From NCBI RefSeq assembly GCF_001649575.2, contig NC_051431.1, positions 4,648,205-4,712,204 of the forward strand: a DNA stretch of 64,000 bases, given 5' to 3'. The notes below the pieces were generated by a model. It searched no databases. It saw only the letters and a list, made by a program, of their open reading frames with translations, and was not told the origin of the DNA. Position numbers and translations under genes: made by a program. Within the stretch, counting starts at the first letter, position 1. Each line of letters starts with the position of its first letter. The DNA comes from Kryptolebias marmoratus. Lineage: Eukaryota > Chordata > Actinopteri > Cyprinodontiformes > Rivulidae. This document shows, one piece after another, positions 1-13,000 of this stretch.

Positions 1-3000
1 GCTAAATAACAGCGCTCTGTTACAAAATCAGGGCGCTGCTTTATACCCGAGTAGGGTCCTAATGCTGTGGTGGCCTAATATAATTCCAAACATGACGCTG
101 CCATATTGACTGCTAACTGTATATGCTGCTTTTTCAACTGTAAATCACTGGGGTTTAATTACCTGCAAATTGACTGCTGTTTCACTGTCTTGCATAAGAT
201 TGTCTTGGTCATGATGAAATGTCACTTGGGAGGCTGTTCTGATGGGACGATTCCATGATGCAGATAATGAAAGATGCCACTTTGTTAGTCTGATAGCTGC
301 AAGAAATGTGATGGCTGTCAGCTAAATTGCCCTTATAGTGTTACTTTTAAATGCTGCAAGGACATCTTATTATTCCTGTCACTTTTCTTGAGTCCATCAC
401 GAGCTGAGGACCTATAGTTAAACTGCTAGCTTTTTCCGTCCACTGTGTATGGCTACAGCAGGCCACAGTATATACCCACAACATTATGAGTGGGGCAATT
501 TGCTGCAGTGCATTTAACTCAAGTGGTGTAAAACACATTGACCCGACAGCTGGGCTTAGTCAGTCTGCAAGCAGTATTTGGAAGCAGTTTGAAATGGTCA
601 GCCTCAATTTCTCTCCATCGGTGTTGAGTTCTTTAGTGCATGATGGGCAATCAAACATAAAGGTTTGAGAGGCCAGTACTGCCAAACCTGCTCTATTAGG
701 GCGGACTGTTTGATGATGCTTAGTTTGACATTTCATTTTTGAAGCATTTTCATGTTTCCGGCTGTCTCAGTTTCCCTCATTTCCATTTCATTTGCACATT
801 TGCCGAACGTTTCACTCATTTATTTGAGAAAAACCTGCTGAACAGCAGATTTTTTTTTTTTTTTTACCAGTCACAACAGGGTGATTAGCTCAAGCTAGCC
901 TTGCTGATTTTTGATTTAAGCATTTGTAGACAGTGTGAACCAGGAGCAAGTCTGATTTACCTCATGTGAAAATAGTGCAAGCAAAAAGAGACACTGTTAT
1001 ATAGGCCAGTATAGAAAAATAAATAATCATACCAAAACAATTTTGTATAAATATATATATATATATATATGATATTGAGCAACATTAGACAGACCACTGT
1101 CTATGTAGGTAAACAAATATGTGCAAATGGACAAGCCTAGAACCTCAGAGAAGACTTTTAGGTGTAAATATAGAAGTAAATCTGCTGTTTGTCGGGCTTT
1201 TCCAAAACTTCTGCTAGATTATTAAATTTAACGTTTCAATGTTTTGTTTTGCTTTTATATGTTTGGGTTTTTTTTGTCTAAATGCTCAGAATGTTCATAA
1301 ACCAAATGATAATTAGTCCTGTCTGTGCTTATGTTTATTTCAATTTAGATTGTTTAAAAATCCTATTAGCATATTTTATTTACCAAATATGAGCTTAAAA
1401 AAGTATAAACACATTTAAAGTGTCAAACAAAGTGCTTACAGTTTTTTTTTTAAATTTAGAGACACATTAGCCATTGATCTGAATAAATCATTGTACAGAT
1501 TATGTTTACTTTCTGATTTTATTTTTTTTGACTGGTCTTCATGAGCTTGCAATGAAAAACTTTAAAACATGAATCTGCTAAAATTATACCTTTTGGTCAG
1601 ATTAAGATTTTGATTTGATAAGAAAAAAAATTGTTCAGGACAAAAGACAGAAAAAGTAATCCCAAAAATGTTGATTTGCAACAGTTAATTTGCAAGTAAC
1701 AACTTCAACCATTGCATGAAAAAGATGCAACATTTTGCATTGTGTTGCAGCGTGTTGCTGTCAGACACCACTGCCACCAGTTCTTTGTAAATTCTGGCAC
1801 TCCTAAATAAGGACAACTAGGTCCCTGTTCATGAAAATATGTCATGGTGTTCAGGACACACTTTTTCAATGTGCTGGGAGCATTATTATCTAAGAATATG
1901 GGGATAAGCTTTGGAAGCTTTTTTTTGCACCAAGTGCACCTCTGAAATTGCTTGATATTATTTGGCTGTGAACAATCACGCAAACCAACTATCAGATCTG
2001 ATGACCCCACTGAGACGGCTGTTTCTCCCATTACCTTTCCAGAACATCTTTAAAAAAAAGAAAGAGAAGGGCCTGTCAGGTGAAGTCGTACTCCTGCTTG
2101 CCATGTATATACTGTAGATCTCTTCAAACGTATGAAACAGGACCAAACCAAATTATTTTAGACTTATTGTGCATGCTTTGTCATTATAATATTTTGTATT
2201 TAGTTTAGGTTTCCAACTTTCTGCTTCTCTTGCCAGTTCAGCTCCATGTGAACCAACTCGTTTAGGCCCTTAAGATAAAACAGAGTTCTATCTCTTGATT
2301 CCTTGTGAGAGTTCACATACCGGAATATCAATTCAAAAGAATAAAAGTGAGTGTTGTAATTAGTAGATTTTTTTTTTCCTTTGGTGTAATGAAGAAGCAC
2401 TTTACTTTTTAAAACTTCCCTTTGGCTGTTCTTAAGTAAAATAGGAAATAAATCCTAGGATAGAGTAGAAGAAAATGTCTTGACATTATTTTAGTCAGTT
2501 TGCAGTCATAGTTAGAAATCTACTGTATAAATTCTTGGTCTTAACATGTAAAATGTGAGGAATAATAAAAACCTACAAGTAGCCAGAGTAATGGTATAGA
2601 GCAAGAAAAGCTGTAATCTTCAATAACTTTTGATTTTCTTTAAATTTGCTTTTCACAAAAAACAAATCAAGTGTTTGGAAAATAAAATGCCTTTGAATCA
2701 GTTAGATTATGTGAATTTAAGGGTGTAGCTGCAAAGTTTTTCCAGTAAAAGTACAAAAATCTGTCTGCAAATACAACAGATTCTTTTGTTTTTTAAAACA
2801 TCCAGATTTAATGCATTAGCAGTGCCCACCATGACAGCTTTGCTCGTACTTAAAACAAGCCCCATACCTCGAGGACAATGTTTCTGCTTTGCTATCTAAA
2901 CTGCTATCAGTTAGAGGAGGGGGATAAGGGAATGTGGCAGATTATTTAGGGAAACCAGAACAGACTAAAGCTTTATTGTTGCACGGAGCAGACAGGAATA

Positions 3001-3820
3001 TATCAAAGCAGGGTATGTAAGGATAATGAATACCACACCTGAGAATTATCATTTTAAGATGACTCTTATTGCTGCTGAAGAAAAATTGCTCCATGCGATG
3101 TTAAACACAAAGAAGAGTCTGTTGCTCTGGAAAAGAAACACTATCCAGTGTCTGGGGGTTGAGGTGCATAATTTCAGTCCCAGTCTCACTTCTCAAATAC
3201 TTTAGGTGATTTTGACTTTTAGCACACAAAATGTATGAAGCTAAAAAACTTTGGAGAAATATACAGACAAAAGAATGAGATTTTTTTGTATGATTAACTG
3301 CAAGTTAAAAAAAGCCTTGGGTTTAGTAAGAGTTTTAGTGCACTTCTTATAAAAGCAAAAGCTGATTTCCTGAACAGTACAAAATGTCTAAATTAATGAC
3401 AATGAAAAAAGTGATAATTAGTCAACAGCACAAACTTGAGCTTTACTTTTATCTACAAAAGTTTTACTTGTTTACAGACAAAATAAATTCTAATTTAGGT
3501 ATAACAACAGGGCTAGAAATTATTGTTTTTTAGGCTCTCTTTTTGTGCAGTGTTCACTGACTCAAGGTTTTAGGGAACAAAAAATCACTCCCTCAAAAGT
3601 CCTTTTTTCAAATGCACTACTATTACAAAATATTATAGACATTTTTCAGAGAGGTGGCATGTGAGAATACAAATATTCACAGTATTAGCTTTGGACAGTT
3701 TGAAGGGAAAAATTCCACCTACCCTCCGAGTAAATGTTAGAATTCTGAGCAGGTTAAACAATGTGTGAATAAAGCAGCAAATGCTTTGCAGATTTGCTGC
3801 TACCTTCATATGTTAGCATT
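1..3820. other. Non-coding, possible intron
   Basis: I see no gene here. The stretch is AT-rich with poly-T runs (around 850-863 and 1441-1449) and an (AT)10 microsatellite at 1051-1070. If the minus-strand first exon at 7437-7456 is real, this is part of its first intron. Open frames on either strand (for example 1705-2031 minus) are short and show no recognisable protein. Confidence 0.6.
1051..1070. repeat. (AT)10 microsatellite
   Basis: Ten uninterrupted AT units in otherwise unremarkable AT-rich DNA. Confidence 0.95.
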
Positions 3821-4271
3821 AGGGATGGGCAGTGATTTTTGAATATTCAAAGACTAGTTTGAAGAATTAATGTGAATATCACAGCGGTCTTATTTATTTA
3901 TTTATTTTACACCAACAGCTGGTAGTGACACGCCAAGTTGTGTCCTAATGATGCTTTTCCAATCGGTTTGCTTTGTTTTTTTACACAACACCTACCTAGC
4001 CATCTAGTCACAAGTAAGTGGCTCAGCTTTACTGCCAGAACACATGCATGGAGATCGATTGGACCAGAGAAAATAAAGAAATATATAACCCCCCCCCTGG
4101 CTAGCAAAACTAGCAGCAGCACATGTCTATGTACCTGAAGCCTCTGTTCAATTAAAAGGTTTTTCAGCTGCAGGCTTGAAGTGAGTAAACTTTTTTTCAA
4201 CCATGTGGACAGTCTATTTCAATTTTCACTTTCCATTTCAATATTCAAAGAAAAACTGAATAATGCCCAAC
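3821..4271. mobile_element. Degenerate hAT-like miniature element
   Basis: The left end begins AGGGATGGGCAGTG and runs into an ATATTC-rich stretch. The right end, read on the other strand, begins TGGGCATTATTCAG and also runs into GAATATTGA. The two ends are therefore imperfect inverted repeats around about 450 bp with no coding capacity. Many teleost hAT miniature elements start TAGGGATGGGCA. I could not find a convincing 8-bp target duplication, so the class is tentative. An (ATTT)n run lies inside at about 3890-3907. Confidence 0.4.
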
Positions 4272-5960
4272 AAATTTTAAGTGTTTTTGCCAAAAATGTC
4301 CCTCTCTAGTTAGAGTGCTAACTCATATTTGGTTTAAAGGAAACAAACTTTTGATTACACATGCAAGTTAGCATGAAAGAAAGGTTAACATGAAAGACGG
4401 AATAGCTGCTTTGTAATCTTTATCAATAATCAAGTCAGCACCAAATGTTAGAAATCTTTGTTGTCTGTATTCATTAAATAAAGGGCTGATCAGAACTTAG
4501 CGTTCTGAGGAAATCTGTGTCAATCAACAAAGAAAGGCTGCTATGCTACCGTTACTGGGTAACAGCACATGCTTTTGATTTCTGCAGTGTACTCTACTTG
4601 TGATAAAAGGCTGGAGTTGTTCTGTCAACATTTTAAAAATGAGGTGTTTGTGTGCATGTGCATGTGTCTGTAAAAAGGAAAGCGAGGGAACTGCCTGGCT
4701 TTCATGTCCAATAAAGTGGTGTAATCGTGACAGCTACCCATTAGGTTTTTTGTGAGATAACTGCAGCTTTGACTAAACATAATGCTTCAGGCTGGAAAAT
4801 CCACCTCTCCTGTTGCTGAAAAGGCAGGTATATAGTGAAAACATGATATAGAATTTACCTGAAAATATCAGATGTAGTGTTTTTACCAAACTGACACATC
4901 AGTCGTTTAATTTTAAGATCATCTGCTGTGCAAAGCAACTGAAAGCTGCTTACATTTCACCATCTTTAGCACCATTCTCCCCCAACTAATCAAGGATAAC
5001 ATTCTCTTCTCTCATCATCCACTGTATCAGTTCCTCTCACACACAGCCAGTGGCTCCCTAGATGATGGTACAGTTCTCATAACAATTATTACTTCAAATA
5101 CACAGTATCCCCTGAGAAACTCCAGGGAGAGAGAAGCATTTCATTGTTTCTTCCTTGTCATCTTTCTGCCCTTGTACACTCACAACATCAGTTCAAACAC
5201 AACGATCGTTTATGGAATATAACAAGGTCCAACTGCAACTTGCATGTTGTCCTTCTATGAGCATCTTGTTTCCAAGGAAAATAACTGTGCATTCAGCTCA
5301 CAATAAAGCAACAACTAAGGTAAAAAAAGACAAGCAACAGATTTTTCATTTGTGACTACAAAGGGTGGGCTGCTCCCCCTCTTCTCATGCAGAGAACTTG
5401 TGCTGAGGCGGCTTCTCAGAGCTCATCAGCACGACAAAGACAACTGGGAGAATGCAGTCTTGTTCTACAAAGGTTAACCTCGAGGGGACCTAACAACTTC
5501 AGACTTCTCATTTGGTGCTTCCACCAAACACTTGCCACAGAGGATTGAGGGCCCCTGGATTCCCCTGGATTTAACCTCTAATATCTGAGGTCACACCCCC
5601 CCTCCCGCTGTGGTCAATGGTGACACTTGTGAGTTCAAACACCCACACCCCTCCCCATACACAGATTTTAGGTCTGGATGTCTGCAGCATGTCCTGGGAA
5701 AACTATGACTATTAATGTAGAATACACTGCAGTGAGTTCTTTCTTAAAGGTACTCATTGCAAAGTCATGAAGACTGGTCAAAAAAAAAAAATCTGCACAC
5801 TTTCTTTTTTTTCATATCGATGGTTAGCTTGTCCTTAAATTTAAAATATGTCATCAAAATTTGTGAATGGCTGCTATCTTGGTGTATTGGTACATATTTA
5901 GATTTCATATTTTTTCATTACTAGAATAAACTCTTTCAAACTCTGCTGTTTTATATAGTT
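4272..5960. other. Non-coding, nothing recognised
   Basis: No gene, RNA or repeat family is recognised. There are short C-rich runs near 5598-5605. Confidence 0.6.
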
Positions 5961-6083
5961 CCCCCCCTCCCCGCCTCTCGCACAATGACTGTTGGGGATA
6001 GGCACCAGCTCCCCGCGACCCGGAAAGGAGAAGCGGGTAAAGAAAATGGATAGATGAATGGATGGATGGATGGATGGATGGAT
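5961..6083 (+). repeat. 5'-truncated tRNA-headed teleost repeat, tail only
   Basis: This is the 3' end of a repeat family that is nearly full length at 58242-58576. It starts in the CCTCTCGCACAATGACTG block, runs through the CACCAGCTCC...AAGCGGGTAAAGAAAATGG block, and ends in a (TGGA)n tail at about 6046-6083. Loss of the 5' part with the tail kept is the pattern left by target-primed retroposition. Confidence 0.75.
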
Positions 6084-7129
6084 ATGGTTGAGGATAACCT
6101 TTTTCTCTGTGCAGTTTCATAGTTTGCATGAGTACCTTTAATAAAACTGTCATTTTAACTCTTGACATTTAAAGGGGAAGAAAGTAATTAAAAATTAGCT
6201 TGAATGGTTGACTTCATAAATTTGTAAAATTTAGTTCATTTCACGTTTTACATCTTGTTAATTATCATGGGGGGGAAAAAAATCTTTTGCCAAATATCAC
6301 TTTGATGATCACAAGCAACATGAGTACTACTACACTACTATTCTCAGCGGTGTAAGTCTAACAACTCGCTCAATATGAGTGCAAAGCTGATTTATGCAGT
6401 GTGTAGGGCCCCAAAAACAACTCCCAGGGGTTTCCCTCCTGTTCTTATTCCTCCGGTCTCAAATACTTGCATGAACCGCATTATACATCTGTGCTGTCTT
6501 AATTTATTTCTGTTACTTTGATTGGTTGGATTGTGAAGCCTTGTGATAATGTGGTTTTAAAGGCTTTCCCTTCATAAATAACCAATAAAAAAGTCCAGTG
6601 GTATTATAATAAATTCAGCATTGGATTTTCTATGACTTTAATTATAAGACTAGGCTGCAGTTTTCTTTTTGATTTATTGGAAACCGTGGCGTTTCTTGGA
6701 AGCAGATTTGTTCATGAATTTTATTCATGTTATTATTACTACTGTGCTGCAGTAAAACTATCAGCTATGCAGTTTTCCATGGGCCCTGCTCTTTGGGAGA
6801 AAAAAAAGCAGCACAGGATCCACTGAGGTGGAGCTGCTACCACACCAAATTCTACTACAAAGTTGAATAGGAACCCACCTGTAAAAAAATAAAATAAATA
6901 AAATCAGGTAGGGAGACAGTTTTAAAGCAGACCAAACCCAAAGCAGTTGGGTGTTTTATTATTATTGCTTTAGTTGCAAACATTAAACAGAAATCAAATG
7001 TAGGTCCCTGCTCATCTAACACAAGGTTAGTCAACATCAGGGTATTCTGAAACACCTTCCCCATGCTGTTTAACATCATCTGGAACACCGTGCACCCACT
7101 ATTTAGTCTTATGGACTTTTTTGATCCTT
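6084..7129. other. Non-coding, nothing recognised
   Basis: No gene is recognised. An (AAATA)-rich run sits at about 6885-6903. Confidence 0.55.
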
Positions 7130-7436
7130 TACCAGCAACCAGATCCGCACTGAGCGGTCCTAAACGCCGAGGCGGGTTCTGAGCCCTTCCTAAAGCCGAG
7201 GGGCAGGTAAAGCAGCGCTTCATGTGTCCGAGACAAACGGCGCAGAGAAACTGGACGAACGCCTTTCAAAAAGCTGCACAAAACAAAACGCAGCGCGCTG
7301 AAACTGATCACCGCGGCTGCCTGCATTACAGCAGCTCCCTGCTTTCTGCTCTGCGTGATGCGTGCGTGCATGTGTGCAGCTGCCACACCGGCAAAAAATA
7401 AATAAACATAAAAAAAATCTAACATTATGAGCTTAC

Positions 7437-7456
7437 CATTCTGAAGACACGTCCAT
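7437..7456 (-). CDS. Candidate first coding exon, 20 nt, unknown gene
   Basis: On the minus strand an ATG at 7456-7454 sits in strong Kozak context (GCG before it, G after) and opens M-D-V-S-S-E plus two bases. It is followed at once by a donor, AATG|GTAAGC, with the intron starting at 7436. The exon would end in phase 2 (TG|). It lies inside the only CpG-rich block of the window, downstream of a TATA-like sequence, so a start exon is plausible. All later exons would lie beyond the left edge of the window, making 1-7436 intronic. I do not recognise the protein from six residues and give no name. The alternative is chance: short ATG plus GTAAGC combinations occur at random. Confidence 0.35.
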
Positions 7457-7857
7457 CGCAGCAGGCCCGTCCCGTTGACAATTTACCAGTTTAGTCTGTT
7501 AGCCTCCAAAAGCGCCTTTTTATCCCTCTGCTTGTTCTTTTCTTCTTCCCTCGGTGTAATAGTAACCAGAGCAGGCGTATTTCCACTATGCACGACACGA
7601 CACGGCACAGCCCTCCTCCTCCTTCTGCTCCTCCAAGGTGCCGCTGCTGCTTACAGCGCACTCACAGGGGCGCACATGGATGAGAGAGGCAGCCGTCCGA
7701 GACGCCCATTAACAAGACGGAAAATCCTCCGGGACAAATGCGGGAGATAGCTCCCCTCAACTCAACACGCAGAGGGAGATAAGGTGACGAGCCAGCCCGA
7801 TATATGCTGTGTGCTCCCTCACGATTTACAATTACGAGTTTTTCGGGGCGCGAGGAT

Positions 7858-7874
7858 GAGAGAGAGAGAGAGAG
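7858..7874. repeat. (GA)n tract
   Basis: A run of about eight GA units inside the CpG-rich block. On the minus strand it reads as a CT tract upstream of the candidate start. Confidence 0.9.
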
Positions 7875-7960
7875 CGAGCGGCCGCGCGTGGTCGCCCCCT
7901 TCGGTTAAAGCTTTCAAATATCCGCCCGGTGTTTCCTCTGGAATAGTTGTCATAATCCTA

Positions 7961-8475
7961 AAGGGGATTTGAAAAGTCCAGAGACTTTACGCGATTAACC
8001 TTGAGCGCATTATGTTTAATACTAATTTCCCTCGCACGGGCTTTTCTACAAGAAAAACACCAACAGACAAACTAATTATAAGTGAGGAAACAATTAAAAT
8101 GTACTCACTGCAAAATAGGATGCAAAACATAAAAAAGGTTATCCTGAACTATATCAAATGGTGCAATTTTAAAGAGTTTGCTCTTGTAGTTTTCCAGCTA
8201 TAGGCTATCTAATACAATTCTGAAATGCAGGTCTGCACTCAGTGCAAACAAAGCTGAATCCATCAAAAACCATGTTGGTGCTTGAGGCACATGATTGACT
8301 TACATTTGGCTAGCCACAGTCTGTGTAGGTAAACTGATATGTCAGACAAGCAAAAATGTGAAATATAGGAGTGATGCTGCTAAACCAGAAAGAACGAGTA
8401 CTACACCAGTCAAAAACGACCATAAAGACTCTGCATTCAGACTCGTGCAGCTTTTGCAAAACTTCTGCTGGATCA
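7961..8475. other. Non-coding, nothing recognised
   Basis: No gene is recognised between the CpG-rich block and the solo LTR. Confidence 0.55.
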
Positions 8476-8914
8476 TGTCAGGAACGGAGGTTATGGAGAA
8501 AAACCCTGAGAGCAGACTCATCTTAAAAAAGGAACCTAATTTATTAAATAAGAAAAATTAACAAAACAAAAGCTGACGTAGCAGCAACTCAAAGGAACAA
8601 AAATCCAAGAACACGGCAGGGTAGGACAACAAGGAACCAAGGTACGGAGAACAGCAGTAAACGACAAACAATGAACCGATGACTAGTGGGAGAAATGACT
8701 GGGTATTTGAATACTGAGGGTAACGAGGGAAGTGGAAACAGGTGAGTGGAGATGATGATGGACAGGTGGAGATGGGCGTGGCAAGGAGGACAAAAGAGAG
8801 ACGGAGGAGGAGTGATAACAGGGCACAATACAAACAGGAAAAAACCAAACTGAAAACAACAACAAGAATAATAAAGAAAACAAAACAGAAAACACAAAGA
8901 TACAAATCCTCACA
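8476..8914 (-). mobile_element. Solo LTR, family 1, copy 1
   Basis: The element begins TGTCA and ends TCACA (TGACA in the sister copy), so it has the TG...CA ends of long terminal repeats. It is flanked by an exact 5-bp target duplication, GATCA at 8471-8475 and 8915-8919. It aligns along its length with 32772-33242; shared blocks include CAAAAATCCAAGAACA-like and CAGGTGGAGATGGGC. An AATAAA on the minus strand near 8540 and a weak TATA-like CAAATACCC in mid-element suggest minus orientation. No internal retroelement genes follow, so it is a recombined solo LTR. The open frames inside it (for example 8558-8905 minus) are low-complexity F/L/C/S-rich shadows. Superfamily is not assigned: 5-bp duplications fit Gypsy, BEL or retrovirus-like elements. 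Confidence 0.8.
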
Positions 8915-8919
8915 GATCA

Positions 8920-9275
8920 GTACGTTTAACGTCTGACCTATTATCAGTCACTTCAGCTGTTTCTGTATAAAAAGAAATGCACATGGTAGTTGGCATCTGG
9001 TCACAAATTTTGCTTACACAGTTTCTATTTAAGAACACCTTAACCATTCATATATATTTAAAAATGTGTTTTTTCCATTTTATTTTTGATGAATTTATGA
9101 CTTTGCAATAAGTAGCTTTAAGGAAAAGGCTCCAAGTGGCATTATCATCAATAGTAATTATAAATTATAGGTCTTCCTTAAGGGTAAAAGACACCATTTG
9201 TGCAGCCTAATTGGAAATGTTCCATCAACATGATTGTAATCAATTGTATAATAATAATATTATAAATATTATTGT
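8920..9275. other. Non-coding, nothing recognised
   Basis: No feature is recognised. Confidence 0.55.
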
Positions 9276-9723
9276 TGTCTGCTACCTAAGGCGAAAGCTG
9301 AGGAACAATGTTTTGCCCCAGTTTCTCTGTGTGTGTGTTTATACAGCAAGCAAAATATCTCATTATTCACTGAATAGATTTTATTGCAAATTTCAAAAAG
9401 TAATCATTGGGCTAACATCTATAACTTTTGGAGTCAGTCCGATTTAAGATGGCCACCCTAACAAACACAAAAATCACTATTCCTCAGTGAATTTAACCGA
9501 TATTGACTTAACTTTAGTGTGGAAGTAGCTGCCAGTCAACACATATGCCAAGCTCTAACAGATTGAGCAAGATCCTGTGAGATATCACAATATTTCAATT
9601 TCAAAGTTTGACCAAAATTTCTAAAACTTCATCTTTTCTAACCATGAAATGATCTTAGTCTAAAACTCCTGCATGAAAGGTGACAGAAGATTTGGATTCC
9701 TTCAGAGAAACTAGGCCTTTAAT
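9276..9723 (+). mobile_element. Hairpin-ended repeat family, copy A
   Basis: It matches the other six copies in order: a 5' block GGCGAAAG...CAATGTTTTGCC, a short GT run, the block CAAAATATCTCATTATTCACTG, then GGAGTCAGTCCGATTTAAGATGGCC, the ATGATCTTAGTCTAAAACTC block, and a 3' end CTAGGCCTTTAAT. The 3' hairpin is degenerate here. There is no coding capacity. Confidence 0.8.
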
Positions 9724-10056
9724 TTATTCTTTGGTCCTGATCTTTTCTCAGTAAAGTCATGCTTTTTATTCCTCAAATCAAATGGAAGTCATTTTGACAT
9801 ACTCTGCTACATAATCACACTCAATTTTTCTTCCAAGTATTGTATAACAGTATTGTTTATTTATTGCATTACTCCAATTATTCCTGAAATGCTTTCATCA
9901 TGTCTAAATTATTGACACTCAACATTGGTATTGTGCAATTATTGTTTAAAATTGTTTTTGTCCTAATCAATAATTAAAAGTTTGGGGGGGAACGTGGTGG
10001 CAATCAATTGTGTTCTACTTGTGTTTGTGAATTCTTTATGAATATTTATGAACCAA

Positions 10057-10083
10057 CATGCTGGACCAACAACCTCCAGCATG
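10057..10083. repeat. Short perfect inverted repeat
   Basis: The arms CATGCTGGA and TCCAGCATG (9 bp) flank a 9-nt loop. No element or RNA family is recognised. Confidence 0.7.
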
Positions 10084-13000
10084 CACATCATCTAATGTGA
10101 CACTTAAAAGTTCTGAAACTGTAAAAGGTTTACGTGATAAGTCCCAGCTTTCAGATAAAATCGAATTCTAATCCTGAAGTGCAACAAATGCCCCCAGTGT
10201 ACTTGTAAACTGGTTCTTCTAAAAACTTTGCTGAGACCACATTAGGTTAACGAGGAGACCATCTGTCTTTTGTCAGGTCAGGATTTGATCCTAAATCCAC
10301 TGCTATGTACTTATCTACAACTCCTAGTTTCTTCTTTTTCTGGGTTAAAAAAAAAGACTGGTCAAGAGTTCCTGGTCCTGGAAGTGTGTTTGGTCACCCA
10401 GAGAACAAGAGAGGGGCCATGTGTGGCCTTTAATTCACCGCATTGTCTGCCAAAAAGCTAATCTTGGCCAGGCTCAGAGTCTCACTGCTCACAGGCCACG
10501 ATTGAATGAGTGAAAAGTTAAATATGCTTTCAAATGTAAAACTGAAGACTGGCCCAGTATTGTCAGTTGTGTCATTGTGGGAATGTGAGGTTTGCCGTTG
10601 ACCCAGGCAACAAGTGGAAAGGGGCCCACTTTTAGTTCGAGGAGCTGCATTCAGGCTCATGTTTGCAGGTGGTGGGCTGTAATTCAATGGCTATACACCA
10701 ATTTTCATGCCACCCAATGTTTGGAAAATAAATTGATGGCTCACAGTGGTAGTCTGTGCACAGCCATCAATCAGAATTTATGGCGTACGGTACTTTATAT
10801 ATCAAGTCAACATATGTAAAAGCTCCGTAAATGTGACCTTCAGGAAATACAAGCAGTTTTCGTCCCACCAGAAATAAAATATCTAATAAACCTTGATATG
10901 ATTTTCAGAAACTTCGCTGTCTGAGACCATTTTAAAACAATCTCAAATATCATTAAGATCAAATAATGATTATAGTGTTTCTTTGACAGTCTACAGGCAA
11001 TACACTGTACATTACCAGTCCTCACCAGCTGACCCCGTGAGCCTAAAGGAGCACTTAGTAAATAAAAAGGTAGCCATTTCCCTTTGGAGTTGGTAGAAAA
11101 CTAAACACAGAGCTAAAAGAAAGCAAACACTTGACTTATGTGTGCCAAGCTGCCGGAGGCATGACTTCAAATAAATGCCTAATTTTGCTCTGTATAAATG
11201 CTTTGTATAATTGCTGCATGTATAAATAGCGTCCCTTTGCTAATTTGGTTGCTGGTAAAGGGACAGTCTGGATGTTTTTGAAGTGAAGTTCTGTCTAATA
11301 GTCGTCAATAGTTAGTACCTTAGTAGTCATAGAACAGAGTCTAGAGAAAAGGGCAGAAGTCTGTCCAGGCTAAGCTACTGGTTACCCAAACAAAGCCCTG
11401 TTTTGTTTTGTTTTTACCATTTTTCAGGCCTTGTGTGAATACAAAAAAATGTATGTGTGCAGTGTATAGACCGTTACATGAGGATGGTGCTGAGGCTCCT
11501 GAATGTATCAGTTCTCCTTTTAGACTGACAAGATGCGCTGATCCGGCAGGCTGAACATCTCAGGTCCAGCAGCATATAGAAATGTGTTCCAGGAATGTGA
11601 CTTTAAATGATAAACTGAAAATACTTGAGCAAATGTTATCACATACAGCTTATATTCTTGATTGGTACTCCAGATGGAGATAAGATTACCTGTTCACAGC
11701 AGCAACAGTCATGTAATGTGGATGGGCATGGTTGTCTGCTTCCATAATCACATCATTATTTGAGCATGCTGAACATATGGAAGGAGACAGAGTCTACTAA
11801 AAAATCTTTTTGTGCCATTAAAAACAAATAGGAGATAGTATTTTTGCTTTGTTGGATTGCACTCTGCAGCAACACATTCTTGTAATATTTAGGTTTAAAA
11901 AAAACTTAGCTCATGAATAAGGACTTGGTGCTGTGACTCAAATGATACGCTCCATAAAACTCCTAATTGAGGAATCTTTGGCTATGCTTTGCCACCACTG
12001 TCTTTTTTTCTCTTCTCTTGCTTTTCTTTTCTTTTTTTAACCCATTAAACCCTTACTGTCTGTATTTTTGTCAAACACCTATGACATTTATCATACACCT
12101 TATCTGCAAAACATATTTAAGGAGTAAACTGTATTTCATCAGACCTAATGTTATTTTCATTATTTTTTAATACAGAATGTTCTTTAATCACAGGCTTCTT
12201 ACCAAGTCATTTTGTACACTAAAAGCAAGCAAAACTGCTGAGAGGGAAACAACAACAAAGTAAAAAATACATTTAAGAATAACGCAAGAAAAAATCTCTC
12301 AATGCCACCTGAGTTTGAATCATTTGATATTATTTGCCTGCAGTTTTAGCTACTGTTTATGAAGTGAGGAAGAAATTACTCTTTCTTCATTTTATTGAAA
12401 AGAACCTAAAATCATTTATGTTAGTTTCATTTTTATTTAGAATTAAGTGCAAATGGAAAAACATGGCATTTCTGGAATACAAAAAGTCCTATGTGCTGCT
12501 GTTAGTAGTTTTCCTGCTGTTACATCACAAAGGATGAAAAAAGATGAAAAATTTCCACTCAGTTGATCACTTGTGTGCCTTATTAATGGTGCTTTAGTCC
12601 TCAGATGTTCGATGAACCTTTTCTGGTGCAGGTCTGAGGGCCGCAATTTTACTAGTGAAGTGACTGACAGTGTGCCGGTTGTTTTGGTCCTTTCATGGTG
12701 CATCAATGTCAAAACTGTGATGCCTGCTTTACGGTTCTGAGTAGGAACACCAATTATAGAACAATCAACTGAATATGTCATCACTGCTATAGAGATTTTT
12801 AACTACATTTTCTTTAAAAACAGGGCTGTGAAAAAGTCTTTTTTTTTCTTCACGCTGTTTCTAAGCAGCCAGACTTTTTTTTTCTAATTTTCTAAAGTGG
12901 TGTTTATCCAGAGTTGTTAATTACAGCTCTTTCAAAGATTTTCTTTGGACATTGGGTGGGTTAAACTGTTGCTCAGTACTGTTTACATAGATAGAAACCG

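Larger units (their letters stand above)
7130..7960 (-). promoter_or_regulatory. CpG-rich promoter-like block
   Basis: CpG dinucleotides are abundant here and rare elsewhere in the window, with clusters at 7140-7330, 7440-7480, 7590-7780 and 7840-7900 (including GCGGCCGCGCG near 7876-7886). Such blocks mark vertebrate promoters. On the minus strand a TATA-like GATAAAAAGG lies at about 7523-7514, roughly 60 bp before a strong-context ATG and splice donor. A (GA)n tract lies at about 7858-7874. The strand assignment is inferred from the ATG plus donor; a bidirectional or enhancer role is possible. Calling it a CpG island formally needs an observed/expected CpG count. Confidence 0.55.

Noticed and set aside
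7784..7972. Plus-strand open frame with RMRERERASGRA
   Set aside because: The residues derive from the (GA)n tract in the CpG-rich block.
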